Positions 1-8,352 are shown, counted from the first letter of the stretch. The stretch: 62,610 bases of DNA from Stenotrophomonas sp. UBA2124 (GCA_002329155.1 DCXY01000052.1:37327-99936), one strand, 5' to 3'. Notes: a model not told the origin generated them from the letters alone. Numbers and translations are program-made.

Positions 1-83
1 GAAGCAGGGAACAGGCGGGTAAGGGAAGACGAAATGCCCCGCACCATCTGCCGATCACGCCTCGTCGGCACCCCTCAAAAGCT

Positions 84-171
84 CCCGGGTGCGCGCAGGC
101 GCTTACCCGGGCTACGGGTGGGGCGCTGCGGCTTTTGCAGTTGTAGCCCGGGTAAGCGAAGCGCGCCCGGG
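84..171. repeat. Inverted pair of CCCGGGTAAGC-type palindromic repeats
   Basis: Two copies of a palindromic element of about 30 bp lie head to head at 84-115 and 143-171. Each copy has CCCGGG at both ends with GTAAGC or its complement GCTTAC inside. The inner ends of the two copies (100-115 and 143-158) are perfect 16-base reverse complements, so the pair can form one long hairpin. The same element recurs near 41.0 kb (another inverted pair) and at 46.8 kb. It sits just past the 3' end of the barstar gene and may protect or end that transcript. This is a REP-like dispersed element. I see no coding potential in bases 1-207. Confidence 0.8.
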
Positions 172-207
172 AAGCGCGGAACAGTCCGGCAAAGGGGTGC
201 CAGGCCT

Positions 208-663
208 TCAGGCCTCGTCGTCCTCGGCTACCTCTTCTTCAGCCGCACCGCCATCAGGCAGCTCGAAGAACGCCCAGAACGGCACCTTGTCCTCGGCCCA
301 GCTGGCCGAGGCTTCGGACAGCACGTCCAGCAGCGTGTCGAAATCGCTCTGGCTGGCCTGCCGCAGGTCATCGGCCTCGCTGAACAACAGCGCGTAGCCG
401 TTGGCAGGCAGCCATGACAGATCGCGCAGCACGTCGGACAGCGCGTCCCAGTTGCGGCCCCAGTTGGCCGGGAAATCCAGCTGCGTGCCCATGCGCATCA
501 ACAGCGTGCGCTTGTCGCTGCAGCCTTCCAGATCCAGCCGCAGTACCTTGAGCCCGGCATCGCGCGCGGCGGCGGCCAGGCCGCCCAGGTCGCCGTCGCC
601 CACCCCGTACACGCCGGCCTGGCTGGCATCGTCCAGGCCCATGTCGAAACCGCTGTCACTCAT
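208..663 (-). CDS. Barstar-family RNase inhibitor
   Basis: The 151-residue product matches the barstar fold (barnase inhibitor). Its centre carries the family hallmark of a Leu/Asp strand followed by a DFPxxWGRNWDAL-like segment, where the Trp and Asn-Trp-Asp residues pack against the target nuclease. It ends in an acidic tail (EEEVAEDDEA). The protein is cytoplasmic, with no signal peptide. I chose ATG 663 because it lies within the last codons of the upstream RNase gene (8-base overlap) and gives a normal barstar length. A longer frame from 774 would run through the RNase gene. Barstar proteins bind and block a cognate ribonuclease so that stray enzyme inside the cell does no harm. The overlap with the RNase gene makes that the obvious partner. 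Target binding itself is inferred. Confidence 0.85.
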   Translation of the reverse strand: MSDSGFDMGLDDASQAGVYGVGDGDLGGLAAAARDAGLKVLRLDLEGCSDKRTLLMRMGTQLDFPANWGRNWDALSDVLRDLSWLPANGYALLFSEADDLRQASQSDFDTLLDVLSEASASWAEDKVPFWAFFELPDGGAAEEEVAEDDEA

Positions 664-1117
664 GCTGCTCTCCGGTGGCAGGTACGTTGAAGCTGCGGAA
701 GCTCTGGTAATGGTCGTCGGTGTAATACCAGGCGTCCGGCGGGTCACCGCCGGTGACGATGCGCTTGGCGCCACGGTGGTTCAGCCCCGGGGTATCAACG
801 GTGTACTCGCGGTAATAGCCACGCGGGCGCTGCGGCAGCTGGCGCTCGCGGTTGCCGAAGGTGCTGCCGTCCTGGCGGTGCGGGTAGGGCCCGCCACGCT
901 GGATCAGCGCGATGGTGTCGCGTGCCTCGGCGGGCAGGAAGGCCGGCAGCGGGTCCGGCCGCTGCGCCCGCGCAGCCGGCGCCTGCACCGCCGCATCGGC
1001 ACCGGCGGCCAGCGATGGCGCAAACTGCGGCGGCGGCGGTTGCTGCGCCGCGCGCATTCCCCACAGGCCGCCGACCAGCAGGACGACGGCAATGACAAGA
1101 AGCAAGGGCTTGCGCAT
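656..1117 (-). CDS. Secreted guanyl-specific ribonuclease (barnase/N1-T1 type)
   Basis: The 153-residue product has a cleavable signal peptide or membrane anchor (residues 4-20 hydrophobic after MRK), a Pro/Ala-rich linker to about residue 60, then a compact microbial RNase domain. Visible family motifs are FGNRERQLP, YYREYTV (catalytic Glu104), RIVTGG (Arg119) and DDHYQSF (general acid His136). These match the Glu-Arg-His set of bacterial guanyl-specific RNases such as RNase Sa and barnase. It would cleave RNA outside the cytoplasm for nutrient release or competition. It is first in a two-gene unit with the barstar-type inhibitor, whose ATG lies inside its final codons, so both are made together. 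A toxin role against neighbours is possible but not shown. Confidence 0.82.
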   Translation of the reverse strand: MRKPLLLVIAVVLLVGGLWGMRAAQQPPPPQFAPSLAAGADAAVQAPAARAQRPDPLPAFLPAEARDTIALIQRGGPYPHRQDGSTFGNRERQLPQRPRGYYREYTVDTPGLNHRGAKRIVTGGDPPDAWYYTDDHYQSFRSFNVPATGEQHE

Positions 1118-1383
1118 GAGCGTGGCGTTTTGCGGAACAGGCGGCGATTATCACGCCAAATGCCCGGCTTTTTTGAATGAAAGATTCAGTCGGCACGCTT
1201 CACGCAGTAGTAACAGAATCCGCCGACGCTGGCTTGCAGCTTGCAGTGATTCAACGACAGGACGAACTTTCCTTTACATCGGTCTTGGTAAGTTGACCAT
1301 TCCTGCCTACCATTCCCTCCTGCATCTGCGTTGCCCGGCGTGGCCGGGCACAGACCCCAGGCATATACCCAAGGAGAAAACCG

Positions 1384-1998
1384 ATGGCCTTTACCCTGCC
1401 CAAGCTGCCTTACGCTTACGACGCGCTGGAACCGTACATGGATGCGGCCACGGTGGAAATCCACTACTCCAAGCACCACCAGACCTACGTCAACAACCTC
1501 AACGCGCTGGTTGAAGGCACCGAATACGCTGACATGCCGATCGACGAGCTGCTGCGCAAGGTCAAGACCCTGCCGGAAAACCTGCAGCAGGGCGTGCGCA
1601 ACCAGGGTGGCGGCCACGGCAACCACTCGCTGTTCTGGGTGGTGATCGGCCCGAACGAAGGCGGCAAGCCCAGCGGTGAGCTGGCCAAGGCCATCGACGA
1701 GCAGCTCGGCGGCTTTGACAAGTTCAAGGAAGCCTTCACCAAGGCCGCGCTGGGCCAGTTCGGTTCCGGCTGGGCCTGGCTGAGCGTCACCGCCGACAAG
1801 AAGCTGTTGGTGGAAAAGAGCTCCAACCAGGAAAGCCCGCTGATGGACGGCCGCACCCCGGTGCTGACCATCGACGTGTGGGAGCACGCCTACTACCTGA
1901 AGTTCCAGAACCGCCGCGCCGAGTTCATCGAAACCTTCTACAACCTGATCAACTGGAAGGAAGTGGAACGCCGCTACCAGGAAGCCATGGCTGCCTGA
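1384..1998 (+). CDS. sodA: Superoxide dismutase, Mn type
   Basis: The 204-residue protein converts superoxide to oxygen and hydrogen peroxide in the cytoplasm. It is a full-length Fe/Mn SOD. Metal ligands are His27 (in HYSKHH), His81 (GGGHGNHSLFW), Asp164 and His168 (DVWEHAYY). Gly77 and the Gln in SNQESP (near 149) are features of Mn-preferring rather than Fe-preferring enzymes. ATG 1384 follows a strong AAGGAGAA ribosome site, and a good terminator hairpin follows the stop. It is transcribed alone, divergent from the RNase-barstar unit. About 265 bp upstream would hold its promoter. I see no clear Fur or SoxR site there. Confidence 0.96.
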   Translation: MAFTLPKLPYAYDALEPYMDAATVEIHYSKHHQTYVNNLNALVEGTEYADMPIDELLRKVKTLPENLQQGVRNQGGGHGNHSLFWVVIGPNEGGKPSGELAKAIDEQLGGFDKFKEAFTKAALGQFGSGWAWLSVTADKKLLVEKSSNQESPLMDGRTPVLTIDVWEHAYYLKFQNRRAEFIETFYNLINWKEVERRYQEAMAA

Positions 1999-2061
1999 TT
2001 TCCATGCCGGCGCCGCCTCTGGCGGGTGCCGGCAAGCGGATTGCCATTGATCGTTTCAATC

Positions 2062-2091
2062 AGAAAGCCGGGCCGTGAGGTCCGGCTTTCT
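2062..2091 (+). terminator. Terminator of sodA
   Basis: Ten-base perfect stem (AGAAAGCCGG / CCGGCTTTCT) about 65 bp after the sodA stop, with T-rich 3' arm. It lies between convergent sodA and the minus-strand gene ending at 2120, so it may serve both. Confidence 0.7.
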
Positions 2092-2119
2092 GCTGTCCGC
2101 AGGGCCGGAACAGCGCGTG

Positions 2120-2980
2120 TCACTGGCTGTCGCCGGTGTTGCCGGCATCGGCATTGGGCAATTCCACCATGCGTGAGATGCGCAGGGTGGCCATCATGCC
2201 CAGTGGCAGGCTGCCGGCCTCGTTGCCGGCAGCGGGCAGTTCAACGGCCTGCTGTTTGATGTCGGCAAAGCTGCGTACCTGGTAGAGCACGTCCATGCCG
2301 TGTTCCTGGCCCTCGTCGCTGCGGGTGCTGCCGCGCTTTGCAGAAGGGTTTTTGCGTGAAGGCTGGAAGCCGGGCAGTTGGCGTACCAGCTCGTCGGTGG
2401 GTGCGCTGAAATCGCCCACCACCAGCGAGGGAAGCCCTTCGCCGGTGGCATCCATCCACGAACGCAGGTCGGCGGCCTGGTGGCCACGGGCGATGGCGGA
2501 ACCATCGGCAGGGCGCATGCTGGCCGCGTAGATGTTCAAGCGGGCGCGCTGCAGCTGCAGCCGCTGCATGCCGGCGATGGCCGGCAACTCGTCGCCATGC
2601 AGCAGGGTGATGCCGTCACCCAATGCCGCCAGCCGGCTCAGCACCGCGCTGCCACGCCGCAGCGGCTGGCTGGGGCGGTCGGCGGAAATGAAGTCACAGG
2701 TGTACTTGAGCTTGCCACCCAGCCAGCAGGCTGGGTTGGGGGTGTTGCCGTGCTGCTCCACGTCCTGCACGACTATCACGTCGGCCCGCAGCTCGGACAG
2801 CAACTGCACGATGCGCTCGCGCTCATCCACCCAACGGCCCTCGATGGCCGGCAGGCGCAGGCTGGCGACCTTGATGACGGGCGCAGCGGTTGGCTGCGCA
2901 AGCACCGAGAACGACAGGGCAAGCAACCCGAAGCAACCCCAACGCAACATTGCAAACCGCCCGAATGGACTGGCTGCCAT
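2120..2980 (-). CDS. Exported endonuclease/exonuclease/phosphatase-fold protein, degenerate active site
   Basis: The product of about 286 residues has an N-terminal signal peptide (hydrophobic run after MLRWGC, cleavage near VLAQPTAA). A domain resembling the endonuclease/exonuclease/phosphatase (DNase I-like) superfamily follows: VASLRLP, then DVIVVQDVE (usual motif QE), a central GSAVLSR, and LVVGDFSAPT (usual GDFN). The Asn of GDFN is Ser here and the usual C-terminal SDH motif is not visible, so catalysis is doubtful. Starts at 2980 (weak GGAA ribosome site) and 2950 are both plausible. The frame stays open to 3991, but that part is antisense to the transporter gene and is not real. It is divergent from the POT transporter. 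Function unknown. Confidence 0.6.
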   Translation of the reverse strand: MAASPFGRFAMLRWGCFGLLALSFSVLAQPTAAPVIKVASLRLPAIEGRWVDERERIVQLLSELRADVIVVQDVEQHGNTPNPACWLGGKLKYTCDFISADRPSQPLRRGSAVLSRLAALGDGITLLHGDELPAIAGMQRLQLQRARLNIYAASMRPADGSAIARGHQAADLRSWMDATGEGLPSLVVGDFSAPTDELVRQLPGFQPSRKNPSAKRGSTRSDEGQEHGMDVLYQVRSFADIKQQAVELPAAGNEAGSLPLGMMATLRISRMVELPNADAGNTGDSQ

Positions 2981-3109
2981 GATATTCCGGCAACCCGTCG
3001 AGAGACCGTGCACACTTGGGCTTCTTACGGTAAAAGCAATGTGGCGGGCGTCACGATCGCGGCACGATGGGTTACGCTTGCAACCTTTGTAACGACGGAT
3101 CGCCTCAAG

Positions 3110-4678
3110 ATGACGACCAACGACGTGGCAGCAAGCCCGCAACCCAAGGCACGGATGCCACGCCAGATCGGCTTCATCATCGGTAACGAGGCGTGCGAAC
3201 GCTTCAGCTTCTACGGAATGCGCAACATCCTGGTGCAGTTCCTGATCACCTCGCTGCTGCTGCAGCAGGTGACGGCCGAAGGCCGGGCCGCCGAGGCCAA
3301 GGACATCATGCACAGCTTCATGATCGGCGTGTATTTCTTCCCGCTGCTCGGTGGCTGGCTGGCCGACCGCTTTTTCGGCAAGTACCACACCATTCTGTGG
3401 TTCAGCCTGATCTACTGCGTCGGCCACCTGTGCCTTGCGCTGTTCGAGGACAGCCGCCAGGGCTTCTTCCTGGGCCTGGGCCTGATCGCGCTGGGCGCGG
3501 GCGGCATCAAGCCGCTGGTGGCCTCGTTCATGGGTGACCAGTTCGACCAGAGCAACAAGCAGCTGGCCAAGGTGGTGTTCGACGCCTTCTACTGGATCAT
3601 CAACTTCGGCTCGCTGTTCGCCTCGCTGCTGATCCCGCTGGCGCTGAAGAACCTGGGCCCGCAGTGGGCGTTCGGCATCCCCGGCATCCTGATGTTCGTG
3701 GCCACGCTGGTGTTCTGGCTGGGCCGCAAGCGTTACGTGCTGGTGCCGCTGCCGCCCAAGGACCCGCATTCGTTCGGCAATGTGGTGCGTACCGCGCTGC
3801 TGGCCAAGGCGCCGGGCCGTGGCAATCCGGGCCTGATCGTGGCGGTGCTGGGCGTGGTGCTGGCGGTGGCCTCGTTCGCGCTGGTGCCCAAGCTGGGCAT
3901 CGTGATCTGCCTGTGTCTGGCACTGGTGGCCATTCTGGCCGGCGTGGGTGGCGGCACCATGCTGCAGCTGGACCGCGCCCGTGGCGTGCACCCTGAGGTG
4001 GCCGTGGAAGGTGTGCGCTCGGTGCTCAAGGTACTGGTGATCTTCGCGCTGACCACGCCGTTCTTCTCGCTGTTCGACCAGAAGGCCTCCACCTGGGTGC
4101 TGCAGGGCCAGCAGATGAGCATGCCCAGCTGGTTCACCGCCTCGCAGATGCAGGCGCTGAACCCGCTGCTGGTGATGATCCTGATTCCGTTCAACAACCT
4201 GGTGCTGTACCCGGCGCTGCGCCGCTTCGGCTTCGAGCCCACCGCGCTGCGCCGCATGACCGCCGGCATCGCCTTCAGCGGCCTGGCCTGGATCGTGGTG
4301 GGCGGCCTGCAGGTGGTGATGGACGGCGGCGACGCCCTGTCCATCTTCTGGCAGATCCTGCCGTATGCGCTGCTCACCTTCGGTGAGGTGCTGGTGTCGG
4401 CCACCGGCCTTGAGTTCGCCTACAGCCAGGCGCCGGCTTCGATGAAGGGCGTGGTGATGAGCTTCTGGAACCTCACCACCACCATCGGCAACCTGTGGGT
4501 GCTGCTGTCCAACGCGGCGGTGCGCAACCAGACGGTTACCGACCGCATCGCCAGCACCGGCTTGAGCGAGACCGCCTTCCTGATGTTCTTCTTCGCCGGC
4601 TTCGCCTTCGTCGCGGCACTGGCATTTGGCCTGTATGCGCGCCGCTACAGGATGGTCGACAACTACCGGGCAGCCTGA
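3110..4678 (+). CDS. POT/PTR2-family proton-coupled oligopeptide transporter
   Basis: The 522-residue inner-membrane protein has about 12-14 hydrophobic segments. The POT signature ExxERFxFYG appears near the start (EACERFSFYGMR), followed by a second PTR2 block around GVYFFPLLGGWLADRF, with the G-x-GGIKP segment after it. The family imports di- and tripeptides with protons. The start ATG 3110 gives the usual short cytoplasmic N-terminus. The frame extends upstream, but without similarity and antisense to the gene on the other strand. The stop overlaps the rhomboid start by one base (TGATG), so the two are translationally coupled. The specific substrate cannot be read from the sequence. Confidence 0.88.
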   Translation: MTTNDVAASPQPKARMPRQIGFIIGNEACERFSFYGMRNILVQFLITSLLLQQVTAEGRAAEAKDIMHSFMIGVYFFPLLGGWLADRFFGKYHTILWFSLIYCVGHLCLALFEDSRQGFFLGLGLIALGAGGIKPLVASFMGDQFDQSNKQLAKVVFDAFYWIINFGSLFASLLIPLALKNLGPQWAFGIPGILMFVATLVFWLGRKRYVLVPLPPKDPHSFGNVVRTALLAKAPGRGNPGLIVAVLGVVLAVASFALVPKLGIVICLCLALVAILAGVGGGTMLQLDRARGVHPEVAVEGVRSVLKVLVIFALTTPFFSLFDQKASTWVLQGQQMSMPSWFTASQMQALNPLLVMILIPFNNLVLYPALRRFGFEPTALRRMTAGIAFSGLAWIVVGGLQVVMDGGDALSIFWQILPYALLTFGEVLVSATGLEFAYSQAPASMKGVVMSFWNLTTTIGNLWVLLSNAAVRNQTVTDRIASTGLSETAFLMFFFAGFAFVAALAFGLYARRYRMVDNYRAA

Positions 4679-5304
4679 TGAAGTTTGAAGGACCGATAAC
4701 CCTGATCCTGATCGCCATCACCGTGGTGGTGTCATGGATGGCGTTCAACAACCGCAAGCTGCTGGACCGGCTGATCCTGTGGCCACCGGCCGTTGACCGC
4801 CACAGGCAGTACGACCGGCTGGTGACCTACGGCTTCATCCATGCCGATTTCGCCCACCTGCTGTTCAACATGGTCACGCTGTTTTTCTTCGGCCAGGCCA
4901 TTGAGCGGCTGATGCTGCGCATGACCGGCAGCTGGTGGATGTACCTGCTGTTCTACCTGTCCGCGCTGGTGGTTTCCATCCTGCCCAGCTACCTGAAGAA
5001 CCAGAAGAACCCCAACTACCTGAGCCTGGGCGCCTCGGGCGCGGTGTCGGCAATCCTGTTCGCCTTCATCCTGGTCTCGCCGTGGTCGCTGATCTTCGTG
5101 TTCTTCATTCCCGCGCCGGCCATTCTGTATGCCGTGTTCTACGTGGGCTACAGCATCTGGATGGACAAGAAGGGCGGGGACAACGTCAACCACAGCGCGC
5201 ACCTGGCCGGTGCCGCCTATGGCGTGATGTTCATGCTGTTCATGGAGCCGGGGCTGCTGCAGCACTTCCTGCAGGCGGTGATGAACCCCAGTTTCGGCCG
5301 CTGA
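4678..5304 (+). CDS. Rhomboid-family intramembrane serine protease
   Basis: The 208-residue membrane protein has six predicted hydrophobic helices. Rhomboid motifs are present: HLLFN (His60, Asn64, oxyanion region), GASG with catalytic Ser120, and HSAHLAG with catalytic His175. All residues needed for the Ser-His dyad are visible, so it should cleave transmembrane substrates within the lipid bilayer. It starts inside the stop codon of the peptide transporter gene. This coupling suggests joint expression, but no functional link is known to me. The 160 bp after the gene has no clear terminator. Confidence 0.88.
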   Translation: MKFEGPITLILIAITVVVSWMAFNNRKLLDRLILWPPAVDRHRQYDRLVTYGFIHADFAHLLFNMVTLFFFGQAIERLMLRMTGSWWMYLLFYLSALVVSILPSYLKNQKNPNYLSLGASGAVSAILFAFILVSPWSLIFVFFIPAPAILYAVFYVGYSIWMDKKGGDNVNHSAHLAGAAYGVMFMLFMEPGLLQHFLQAVMNPSFGR

Positions 5305-5466
5305 GGCCGGGCAAGCCCCGCCTGGGTCAGGCGTCTGGCGGCGTGGCGCCGCTCTGGTGGGCGCCGTGGAAGGTTTGGTTACGGCACAGCCCTGGCCGGG
5401 TGACAGTGCGGTCATGGCCGCCGCAGCCCGCTTGACGGCGTGTCGCGGCGGTAAGTGCAGCAGGGC

Positions 5467-5634
5467 TCAGTTCGCCGCGGGCTCGTAGGTGGCCAGCAGT
5501 CGGGTGTAGACCTCGTTGTCGATCTTCTCGAAGTCGTTGCTCGCGGTTTCACCGGTGACGGTCAGCTGGAACAGGCCTTCCAGCAGGGTAGCGTCGTGGT
5601 CGTTGTTCGGGATGGCGCGCTCAAGGTCCAGCAT
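5467..5634 (-). CDS. Small hypothetical protein (55 aa)
   Basis: The reverse strand holds a short open frame encoding 55 residues, starting MLDLERAIPNND and ending TYEPAAN. It is acidic, with no membrane segment or signal peptide, and is predicted to be mainly helical and cytoplasmic. No good ribosome site precedes ATG 5634. The codons look like those of neighbouring genes (G/C third positions), which is the main support. A palindrome (TACAGTCTGTA, about 5646-5656) lies just upstream and could be an operator. I do not recognise the family. It could be a remnant or a chance frame. Confidence 0.45.
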   Translation of the reverse strand: MLDLERAIPNNDHDATLLEGLFQLTVTGETASNDFEKIDNEVYTRLLATYEPAAN

Positions 5635-5834
5635 GGGATTTCAGTTACAGTCTGTATAGTTGACTGGGTGGCAGCAAAAGCCGTGCCAGCTTTTCTGGCG
5701 CTGGATCACGGTCTGGATGACACCGCGGTCAATGTTCGGGTCGGAAAGTGACGCAGTGCGGCTGAACAACCGGCCCCATGGCGTCATCACACCGCCCTCA
5801 TGCCGGAAAACCCAGCACAACCAAGGAGCAGCAG
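5635..5834. other. Gene-free gap with a short palindrome
   Basis: About 200 bp between the small minus-strand frame and the GNAT gene. Apart from the palindrome TACAGTCTGTA (about 5646-5656) I see nothing definite. The promoters of both neighbours must lie here. Confidence 0.4.
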
Positions 5835-6128
5835 ATGAGCGCAGATGATCAGGGCGGCCTGTCGATCCAGCACGATGGCAGCGGCCATAACTTCTTTACC
5901 GTGATCGATGGCCACCGCGCGGTGCTCGACTACGAGCTGGAAAACGGCACCATGGTGATCACCCATACCGGCGTGCCCGAGGCCATCGGCGGCCGTGGCA
6001 TCGCCGCGGCGCTCACCCGTTCCGCACTTGACCATGCGCGCGGCGCCGGCTGGAAAGTGGTACCGGCGTGTAGCTACGCGGCCAGCTACATCCAGCGTCA
6101 TGGCGAATATACGGACCTGCTGGGATAA
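5835..6128 (+). CDS. GNAT-like N-acetyltransferase, YjdJ/NATD1 type
   Basis: The 97-residue protein is a minimal Gcn5-related acetyltransferase of the short Acetyltransf_CG type. The acetyl-CoA loop is seen in GVPEAIGGRGIAAALTR (residues about 46-62), followed by the typical WKVVPACSYAASYIQRH block. An ordered AAGGAGCA ribosome site supports ATG 5835. These small cytoplasmic enzymes exist across bacteria and animals, and their physiological substrate is mostly unknown. The next gene starts 54 bases later on the same strand and could be co-transcribed. Confidence 0.85.
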   Translation: MSADDQGGLSIQHDGSGHNFFTVIDGHRAVLDYELENGTMVITHTGVPEAIGGRGIAAALTRSALDHARGAGWKVVPACSYAASYIQRHGEYTDLLG

Positions 6129-6182
6129 TCCCCAGTATTGGGCTGCCATCGAAGGCGGCTATATTTCGAGGACAAACAGGGC

Positions 6183-7010
6183 ATGAACAGGTTTGCACAG
6201 GGTGCGTGCGGGGCGGCGGTGCTGTTGGTGGCGTTGGCCGCGTGCAAGCGCGACGAGATTCCGGTGATCACCGATGGTGGCCAGACACAGGTGGACCATC
6301 CGCCCGCACCGGCGCCGGCACCGGTGGAAATGAAGGATGTCGTCGAAAACACCCCCAGCTATGTGGTTGGCATCAGCTATCCGCAGGCAGCTGCCAGATA
6401 CCCTGGCCTGGCGCAGGCGCTCGTTGACTACGCCGAGGGCGCCAGGGCCGAGCTGCTCAAGGCTGTAGCCGCGCTGGGCAATGATAAGCCCACCGCGCCG
6501 TACGAGCTGTCGCTGGCCTTTGACATGCTGGTGGACGGCCCGCGCGTGGTTGCCGTTGCCGCCGATGGCAGCAGCTATACCGGTGGCGCGCACGGCCAGC
6601 CGCTGGTGGCGCGTTTTGTATGGCTGCCCGAGTCGCAGAAGCTGCTGCATGCGCAGGACCTGATCACCACCGAGCAGGGCTGGAAGGCAATCAGCGACTA
6701 CGCCGAGGACAAGCTGCTGGAGCAGGCCACACAGCGTGCGCAGGGCGAAGACATGTCGCCGGAGGAACTGCAGGCGCAGGTGCGCAATATGTCCAAGATG
6801 ATCGACGAAGGCACCGCGCCGGACCCGTCCAATTTCGCCCAGTTCCAGCCGGTACTGGATTCGACCGGTCACATCAGTGCGCTACGCTTTGTGTTCGCAC
6901 CGTATCAGGTGGGGCCATATTCCGACGGTACGCAGAGTGTGGAGATCCCCACGTCGGCTTTGTTGCCGTATGTAGCCGCTGATTACCGGGCGCTGTTCGC
7001 AACCCAGTAA
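6183..7010 (+). CDS. DUF3298/DUF4163 domain lipoprotein
   Basis: The 275-residue precursor has a signal peptide with lipobox ALAAC (Cys21), a Pro-rich linker, and then a domain of the DUF4163 + DUF3298 (RsiV-like) kind. The segment YTGGAHGQPLV is the hallmark glycine-rich turn, and the C-terminal part ends with VGPYSDGTQSVEIPTSALLPYV, the DUF3298 pattern. It is likely an envelope lipoprotein. In related Bacillus RsiV this fold binds lysozyme, and for the Gram-negative versions no role is established. It is followed 16 bases later by cfa and may share its transcript. The start ATG 6183 was chosen for the signal peptide. Confidence 0.8.
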   Translation: MNRFAQGACGAAVLLVALAACKRDEIPVITDGGQTQVDHPPAPAPAPVEMKDVVENTPSYVVGISYPQAAARYPGLAQALVDYAEGARAELLKAVAALGNDKPTAPYELSLAFDMLVDGPRVVAVAADGSSYTGGAHGQPLVARFVWLPESQKLLHAQDLITTEQGWKAISDYAEDKLLEQATQRAQGEDMSPEELQAQVRNMSKMIDEGTAPDPSNFAQFQPVLDSTGHISALRFVFAPYQVGPYSDGTQSVEIPTSALLPYVAADYRALFATQ

Positions 7011-7026
7011 AAGCAGGGGGCCAGCA

Positions 7027-8142
7027 ATGGATGCAGGATTGCAACGACGTGTCGAGGCATTGCTGCAGGAAGCGGGTGTAACCCCGGGAGGGGAGCAGCC
7101 GCAGGACATCCAGATTCTCGACCCGCGCTTTCATGCGCGGGTACTGGCCAACGGCTCGCGCGGTCTTGGCGAGAGCTACATGGATGGCTGGTGGCAGGCC
7201 AACTCGCTGGATGCTTTCCTGGTTCACCTGCTGGAGGCGCGGCTGGACGAGCGCGTGCATGGCAGCGGCGAAATCTGGGATGCCTTCAAGGCCAAACTGT
7301 TCAACCTGCAGGCCGGGCAGGGCAGTTATGAAGTGGGCCGCCGCCACTACGACCTGGGCAATGACCTGTACCGCGCCATGCTCGGCAAGCGTTTGGTCTA
7401 CAGTTGTGGCTACTGGCGCGATGCCGACAATCTTGACGACGCGCAGGAAGCCAAGCTCGACCTGATCTGCCGCAAGCTGCAGCTGCGCCCCGGCATGCGG
7501 GTGCTGGATATCGGCTGTGGCTGGGGCGAGGCGCTGAAGTTTGCCGCCGAGCGTTACGGGGTGGAAGGCGTGGGTATCACCATCTCCGCCGAGCAGGCCG
7601 AACTTGCGCGCGAACTGTGCGCGGGCCTGCCGGTGGAAATCCGCATGCAGGACTACCGCGAACTGGACGAGCCGTTCGATGCGGTGCTGTCGGTCGGTAT
7701 GTTCGAGCATGTCGGGGTCAAGAACTACCGCACCTATTTTGAAACGGTGCGGCGTTGCCTCGGCGGGCAGGGCCTGTTCCTGCTGCACAGCATCGGCAGC
7801 AACATCAGCCGCGAGCGGACCGACCCGTGGATCGCGCGCTACATCTTCCCCAACTCGATGCTGCCATCCGCGGCGCAGATCACCGCAGCGATGGAAGGCC
7901 TGTTCGTGCTGGAGGACTGGCACAACTTCGGCCCTGACTACGACCGTACCCTGCAGGCGTGGCGGAACAATGTGGAAGCGGCGTGGGAACAGCTTGATCC
8001 GCGCTACGACGAACACTTCCGGCGTATGTGGCGCTTCTATCTGGCGGGCTCGATGGCGACGTTCCGCACGCGCCATTCGCAGCTGTGGCAGCTGGTGCTG
8101 TCGCCGCGCGGCGTGCCGGGTGGGTATGTGGCGCCGCGTTGA
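7027..8142 (+). CDS. cfa: Cyclopropane-fatty-acyl-phospholipid synthase
   Basis: The 371-residue cytoplasmic, membrane-associated enzyme methylates cis double bonds of phospholipid acyl chains with S-adenosylmethionine (SAM). The class I methyltransferase core shows VLDIGCGWGE (SAM loop), LSVGMFEHVG (active-site Glu) and LLHSIG (His). The length is near that of E. coli Cfa (382). The Cys that precedes FRAR in the C-terminal helix of E. coli Cfa (Cys354, from memory) aligns with Ser342 here (FYLAGSMATFRTR). That Cys is not essential in E. coli, so activity is still expected. The enzyme usually acts in stationary phase and acid stress. The gene is preceded by a GGGGGCCAGCA spacer with weak ribosome site. 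Confidence 0.92.
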   Translation: MDAGLQRRVEALLQEAGVTPGGEQPQDIQILDPRFHARVLANGSRGLGESYMDGWWQANSLDAFLVHLLEARLDERVHGSGEIWDAFKAKLFNLQAGQGSYEVGRRHYDLGNDLYRAMLGKRLVYSCGYWRDADNLDDAQEAKLDLICRKLQLRPGMRVLDIGCGWGEALKFAAERYGVEGVGITISAEQAELARELCAGLPVEIRMQDYRELDEPFDAVLSVGMFEHVGVKNYRTYFETVRRCLGGQGLFLLHSIGSNISRERTDPWIARYIFPNSMLPSAAQITAAMEGLFVLEDWHNFGPDYDRTLQAWRNNVEAAWEQLDPRYDEHFRRMWRFYLAGSMATFRTRHSQLWQLVLSPRGVPGGYVAPR

Positions 8143-8154
8143 GCTTCAAGCTGG

Positions 8155-8314
8155 CCCTCACCCCAACCCCTCTCCCGTACACGGGAGAGGGGCTTCAAGT
8201 GAGCCGCCGCACAGTGACTAAGCCCCTCTCCCGCCAGCGGGAGAGGGGTTTTGAGCGAATTGCCGCATTGACTGAGCCCCTCTCCCGCCTGCGGGAGAGG
8301 GGTTGGGGTGAGGG
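8155..8314. repeat. Three copies of the CCCCTCTCCCG/CGGGAGAGGGG palindromic repeat
   Basis: Three hairpin-forming copies lie at about 8155-8193, 8222-8248 and 8276-8314. The outer two are flanked by CCCTCACCCCAAC or its complement in inverted orientation, so the cluster has a mirror layout. The same element occurs at 40889-40926 and 46863-46902. It is intergenic and non-coding. It looks like a dispersed mobile-like palindrome cluster (REP/BIME type). Confidence 0.8.
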
Positions 8315-8352
8315 GAAAGCTTCAAGCCGATATCCCACAACACCCCAAAAGA

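Noticed and set aside
2120..3991. A continuous 623-residue minus-strand frame spanning the transporter region
   Set aside because: Only the part up to 2980 shows real features. The rest is antisense to the POT transporter gene.
8155..8314. Regularly spaced hairpin repeats that might be read as a CRISPR array
   Set aside because: Only three copies, each a self-complementary palindrome with mirrored flanks, spacers not of uniform size, and no cas genes nearby.
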